64,000 nt of DNA from NCBI GenBank assembly GCA_905250025.1, contig CAJNOJ010000184.1, positions 147,459-211,458 of the forward strand. Reading direction: 5' to 3'. Both the position numbers and the translations under genes were made by a program. Source of the DNA: Adineta ricciae (lineage: Eukaryota; Rotifera; Eurotatoria; Adinetida; Adinetidae). Positions 59,958-64,000 of this stretch are shown here, one piece after another; within the stretch, counting starts at the first letter, position 1; every line of letters starts with the position of its first letter. The notes below the pieces were generated by a model. It saw only the letters and a list, made by a program, of their open reading frames with translations. It was not told where the DNA came from and made no database searches.

Positions 59958-61796
59958 ATGTCGTTGGAAATTTTAGCAAATGAATTATTGTTTGATCTAT
60001 TCGAATATTTTTCAACTGTTGATTTGTTTCATTCGTTCAATAGTTTGAACTCACGATTTGATCAACTTCTAATTGACTATTTTCAACAAAAGAAATCATT
60101 TGATTTTCGATTAATTTATAAAGAAGATTTAAATCTTATCCGTCGACGATATTTATCATCATTTATCGACAAAATCACATCAATATCGCTATCAAACGAC
60201 GATACAACTCCACATGCTATCGATACATTTCTCTCGCGTTTATATCCTTTACATCGGTTCGTTAATCTTCAGTCCATTACGTTGTATAAGATTTGTTCAA
60301 CAGAAAAAGTTCTTCGTTTATTAAACGATTTACAACATATTTCTCAATTGAATCGTTTGATTCTCAAACAATGTTATATTCCATACAATCCTAAAACTCT
60401 TGTCGATGTTATGGATAAGATATGGCAATTACCAAATTTGACACATTGTTGTCTTGATATCACATCTGATGACGATTGTCCTTTAGTTTTACCAACATTT
60501 ATTTCCTGTTCATTGAAATATCTCTCCATCGGTGGCTTCCGATGTGATCTTGATTATCTGTTTCATTTGTATGGACATACTCCTTATATCGAGTATTTAT
60601 CAGTGAATTTATATGAATTATGTGATGAATATCCTCAATTACCGTTGTTACATACATTAACAAAATTAAAATTAAAATGCGAAACATCGTTTCATATGAT
60701 TCAAGTACTTCTACGTAAAACTGTAAATTTAAAATATTTAACAATCGAATTAACAACAATTGGAATCGATGGACAAAAATGGCAAGAACTGATTCGAACA
60801 CATCTGACACAATTGAAAGTTTTCAATTTAAAAATGGATTATAGATTATCAGATTTCGATGATGATTTGCAAGAAGAAATCGATGAACTAATTGATACAT
60901 ATCGAACATCATTTTGGATCGAAGAACATCAATGGTTCGTTCGATGTTTCGGTTTTGTTAAAGACGATAATGTTTTAATTCATTTACATACATTACCATA
61001 CAGATTCGAAGAATTTCATCTGGAAATGAATGATGGTTATATTTTCAAATCAACTTGTCCGAAAGAAGATGATTATTTAATCTATAATCATGTTCGTAAA
61101 CTTAAATACGATTGTAATCTTTCCGATGATGACAATATGCCATCGATACAATTTACAAATCTGCAATATTTAGCTTTAACATTTCCATATAATGATCAAT
61201 TTCATGAATTTGTTCCACAATTGAACCAATTGACTTTTCTTGAAGTGCGAATGAACACTCGAAGTCATGATGACAATAACCTTCTTAAATTACAATCAAT
61301 TCTTGATCAAGCGCCATGTCTTTATTATCTCAAATTTCATTCTTGGTTAGCAACAACTACGAAATCAGATAATAAAAATAAAAAAGTCAGTAGATATTAA
61401 ACTTTGACATCGATCTTACATAGAAAATCTCTTAAGGGTCTAAATGCAAAAATGGCACCGTATGGAAATCAAAGCTCATCCGTTCGTTATCTTGATCTAC
61501 AAGGATGGAATCATTTCGGTGATTATCAATTCTATAATGAACAGCAATGTTCAGCATTGATTCAATCACCATTGGGGAAACAATGTGAACATCTTTTGAT
61601 CGAAGTCGATAAACGAACGAATATTTTAGATTTAGTTAACAAAATGAAACAACTAAAAACATTGAATGTTCGTTGTCGAGATAGAAAAAGTAACAGTGAT
61701 GAATTAATGAAATGGTTACAATCTCGTTTACCATCAACATGTACTTTTGCTAAAGATATCAGATCTTCAAAAGATATTTGTTTATGGATCCGGTGA
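59958..61796 (+). CDS. F-box/LRR-like protein
   Basis: Exons 59958-61385 and 61437-61796, phase 0 across a 51 nt intron (gtcagt … cttaag), give 595 residues. The F-box is LEILANELLFDLFEYFSTVD with FHSFNSLNSRFDQLL. Leucine-rich segments follow (FVNLQSITLYKI, LNRLILKQCYI, LKYLSIGGFRC, LTKLKLKCE), then the family's C-terminal block (SSVRYLDLQGWNHFGDYQFY, NEQQCSALIQSPLG, LKTLNVRCRDRK, LPSTCTFAKDIR). The start at 59958 is preferred to an upstream non-ATG frame. It is a probable SCF adaptor. The apparent stop at 61398 is inside the intron, so the gene is intact. Confidence 0.82.
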
Positions 61797-61965
61797 CGAA
61801 TCTTTTTCTTTTCTTTGTTTTTTTTGTAAACAGGGATATAAAAATATAGTTGGTTGTGTTCGAAATTTGTCATGGTAATCGTTGATAAGAACACGCTTAT
61901 AAAAAGAAAGTATATGTATGTTGAGATGTTGATAAGATTATATTTTCGACACACGGTAAAGCCAA

Positions 61966-64000
61966 ATGCAGATCGATTACACAATCACTCCGATTTTTGC
62001 TCCGATTTCCAGAGGAATTTCACAGTTATCGATCGAATCGTCGATTAATGTATCTGATCACTGTTCGCCAGTGGAACTCTTTAAGTCTATCAAGCAAAAG
62101 GAGCATTCTGTTGCGGATCAATTGTTACCAATAGGTTTGAAAGATAAAGATCAATTGCTCGATTTCACTTCGAATGAAAAACTCTCCCCGGTTTCATCGA
62201 TTCATCTATTTCAATGTATAAATGATCCTACAGAAAGCAAACAATCATCAATTTTTCACAATTTATTTCAACAAATTCTCAATCGAAATACTGTTCACAT
62301 AGAGCATAATGGAGAACACGCTATTTCAGGGTTATATCACGCGATGAAATCTATTTGCCATCCTGAACATTTTCAAAACTGTCTATTCATTCATATGTAC
62401 AAAACAACTGATCAAAATATTAGTCAAATTATTTCTTTGAACATCGATGAGAATCAGGTGACATTGAATACAATAAAAAAAATCGTACAAGATACATTAA
62501 AACAAGAATCCACGAACAATTTCATCTTTATTCAACAAGGAGCTGAAATAAGAGATGATGAACTAGTTCTACAACGAAATTATCCATTTATCACTGTAAT
62601 CGATTGTCCACTTGAGAGAGAACTTAATGAAATATCATCTCCTATGTTTGATTTACGTTTTTACGAACTGCTCATACGCCTCAGTATTTATTCAATACTA
62701 TTTACTCAAGAAAATCAGACGAATTTACAGCGTTTTTTCAGCTATTGTGATCAAGATAAATCCTTTACTTTCAAAACTCGTGAGTTAGAAATCGCTCAAC
62801 TAACTCTCATTCAATTATTCAACCAACAACTAAATAACAAAGACTTCCATTTAAATTATTACGATCTAATAATCCCTTCGTCATTGACTCGAACTGTAAA
62901 TTACTATCAAAGTGCACTTTTATTTGGTGATATACTTTTTGAATATGTGCGTACAACTCAATTACCTTTGATCAATCGTAACAATGATTCGAATCGAAAT
63001 ATCGAAGAGAATCTATCTGAATTTATGCCACATTTCTTGAAATGCTTGGATAAAACATTGAAGATGTCTATTCTAATCAATCCTCGACAAACAGAAACTC
63101 AAACAGCTACTATGCTATGTCGAAACACATGGATTTATTTGTTGAAAATCATTTTCTCACCAATTCTAATTTTCGCAACTATTGCACAATGTATAGATGA
63201 AATCTACGAACGAATCCGAAAGAAGCAATTCTCCCCAGAGTCAATTTGGTCCGACCTAATGGTCTATTTCTGTTCGATTTGTCTCATTCTTTCGATCTCG
63301 AACATAATTATTTATTATTCTCGTCATATTGTATCGACAAATGCAAATCAAATGGAAATTTATTGGCCATTGTTATTAATTATTTCGTTATTGACTATTC
63401 TTCATGTTTATCAGACATCCTCCTTTCATCGGAAGACATTTCGAAACAAAAATATCCTTAAGAATACGTATATAGATGCTCAGTTACAAATTTTAGAGAT
63501 TAAATCGACACCAAACGGCACGAAACCATCAACATTTTGCATCGATGATACTTCAGATACTCGTTTTTATGAAATCATCGATCGACAAATCACTGATTTT
63601 CATCCCACACTACGTCAGAAGTCGATCACACAATCAATATTGAACTCGTCTGAAAAACCTAATTCAAATTTATTTTACCTTGTAGTTTCAATTTTATTAC
63701 TCATTACTTTTGTTCCATTAGTTATTATCCATCCATTGATTCCAAGTTTTTACCGTATTTTTCGTCTCAATATGTCATTTGTTCACACATCATGGGATAT
63801 CCAATTGATTCAATATTCGTATATGATAATTTCATTCATTTTCTATACTCTTTTAGTTTTTTTGATGATGAGAAGTATATCAGAGTATCTTAAGGTTTTA
63901 TATAACCTTCGTATACTATTATCAAGTACTGATCTGAAGAAACAAGTCGATTTTGAATGCGAATTTTATTTAAATCTACGTCGAAGTGAAAATTTGGAAT
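61966..64000 (+). CDS. Large multi-pass membrane protein, unknown, running off the right edge
   Basis: From ATG at 61966, which follows an in-frame TAA by two codons, the frame stays open for 678 codons to the end of the window. The first ~375 residues are soluble (QLSIESSINVSD, FIFIQQGAEIRDDELVLQ). Hydrophobic helices then appear: WIYLLKIIFSPILIFATIAQ, SDLMVYFCSICLILSISNII, YWPLLLIISLLTILHVY, LFYLVVSILLLITFVPLVII and SYMIISFIFYTLLVFLMM. I do not recognise the family. There is no signal peptide; the N-terminal domain is presumably cytosolic. The gene starts 170 nt after the F-box stop on the same strand. Confidence 0.7.
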   Translation, partial: MQIDYTITPIFAPISRGISQLSIESSINVSDHCSPVELFKSIKQKEHSVADQLLPIGLKDKDQLLDFTSNEKLSPVSSIHLFQCINDPTESKQSSIFHNLFQQILNRNTVHIEHNGEHAISGLYHAMKSICHPEHFQNCLFIHMYKTTDQNISQIISLNIDENQVTLNTIKKIVQDTLKQESTNNFIFIQQGAEIRDDELVLQRNYPFITVIDCPLERELNEISSPMFDLRFYELLIRLSIYSILFTQENQTNLQRFFSYCDQDKSFTFKTRELEIAQLTLIQLFNQQLNNKDFHLNYYDLIIPSSLTRTVNYYQSALLFGDILFEYVRTTQLPLINRNNDSNRNIEENLSEFMPHFLKCLDKTLKMSILINPRQTETQTATMLCRNTWIYLLKIIFSPILIFATIAQCIDEIYERIRKKQFSPESIWSDLMVYFCSICLILSISNIIIYYSRHIVSTNANQMEIYWPLLLIISLLTILHVYQTSSFHRKTFRNKNILKNTYIDAQLQILEIKSTPNGTKPSTFCIDDTSDTRFYEIIDRQITDFHPTLRQKSITQSILNSSEKPNSNLFYLVVSILLLITFVPLVIIHPLIPSFYRIFRLNMSFVHTSWDIQLIQYSYMIISFIFYTLLVFLMMRSISEYLKVLYNLRILLSSTDLKKQVDFECEFYLNLRRSENLE

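Noticed and set aside
61386..61436. Apparent frameshift splitting the last F-box gene
   Set aside because: A 51 nt intron with gtcagt donor and cttaag acceptor joins the two frames in phase 0 and restores the family's C-terminal block.

Overview
The window is eukaryotic. It has compact genes with many GT-AG introns of about 45-80 nt, AT-rich spacers, a nuclear tRNA-Gly and tRNA-Gln, and animal orthologues (AMPK alpha, Argonaute, mitochondrial processing peptidase beta, CCDC61, a KAT5/Tip60 end, DNL zinc finger, a PGP-type phosphatase, a GT11 fucosyltransferase). Several F-box/LRR-like proteins, intronless rhodopsin-type receptors, an LDLa/EGF-7TM receptor and a bacterial-looking AI-2E/PerM-type membrane protein suggest a bdelloid rotifer (Adineta/Rotaria type). 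That assignment is inference from gene content; no search was run.

Layout. 1-4984: the last coding exon of a MYST acetyltransferase, then a roughly 1.1 kb unit in three serial copies, the first carrying a foldback element. 4986-14134: two near-identical copies of an F-box gene block (offset 5,293 bp) separated by a unique stretch with a truncated secreted-protein gene. Five isolated single N bases (1952, 3125, 4985, 10232, 56818) sit at the edges of these duplications, so much of the apparent tandem duplication is probably overlapping or allelic contigs joined end to end. 14.9-18.1 kb: AMPK alpha in 20 exons with an antisense tRNA-Gly in an intron. 18.6-22.9 kb: fucosyltransferase, a proline-rich protein and a small gene. 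23.6-27.3 kb: an Argonaute with one catalytic Asp replaced by Ala. 28.0-30.6 kb: PGP-like phosphatase and DNLZ. 31.6-35.2 kb: two paralogous intronless GPCRs separated by a 560 bp near-perfect palindrome. 35.7-40.1 kb: MPP beta and CCDC61. 40.4-44.4 kb: AI-2E family protein and an LRR-type membrane protein. 44.4-48.7 kb: a gene-poor stretch, tRNA-Gln and a pair of two-pass membrane proteins. 49.4-61.8 kb: two more F-box/LRR genes flanking a small disordered protein, a large LDLa/EGF-7TM receptor and an unknown coiled-coil protein. 61.97-64.0 kb: a long membrane-protein reading frame running off the right edge.

Most neighbours share no pathway; this is an ordinary dense animal gene neighbourhood plus lineage-specific receptor and F-box families. 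The features most worth follow-up are the slicer-defective Argonaute, the large palindrome (a possible hairpin-RNA source), the probable horizontally acquired transporter, and the assembly artefacts. Spliced models were built by hand from splice sites, reading phase and protein similarity; coordinates given as start-end span all exons, and the exons are listed in the evidence.
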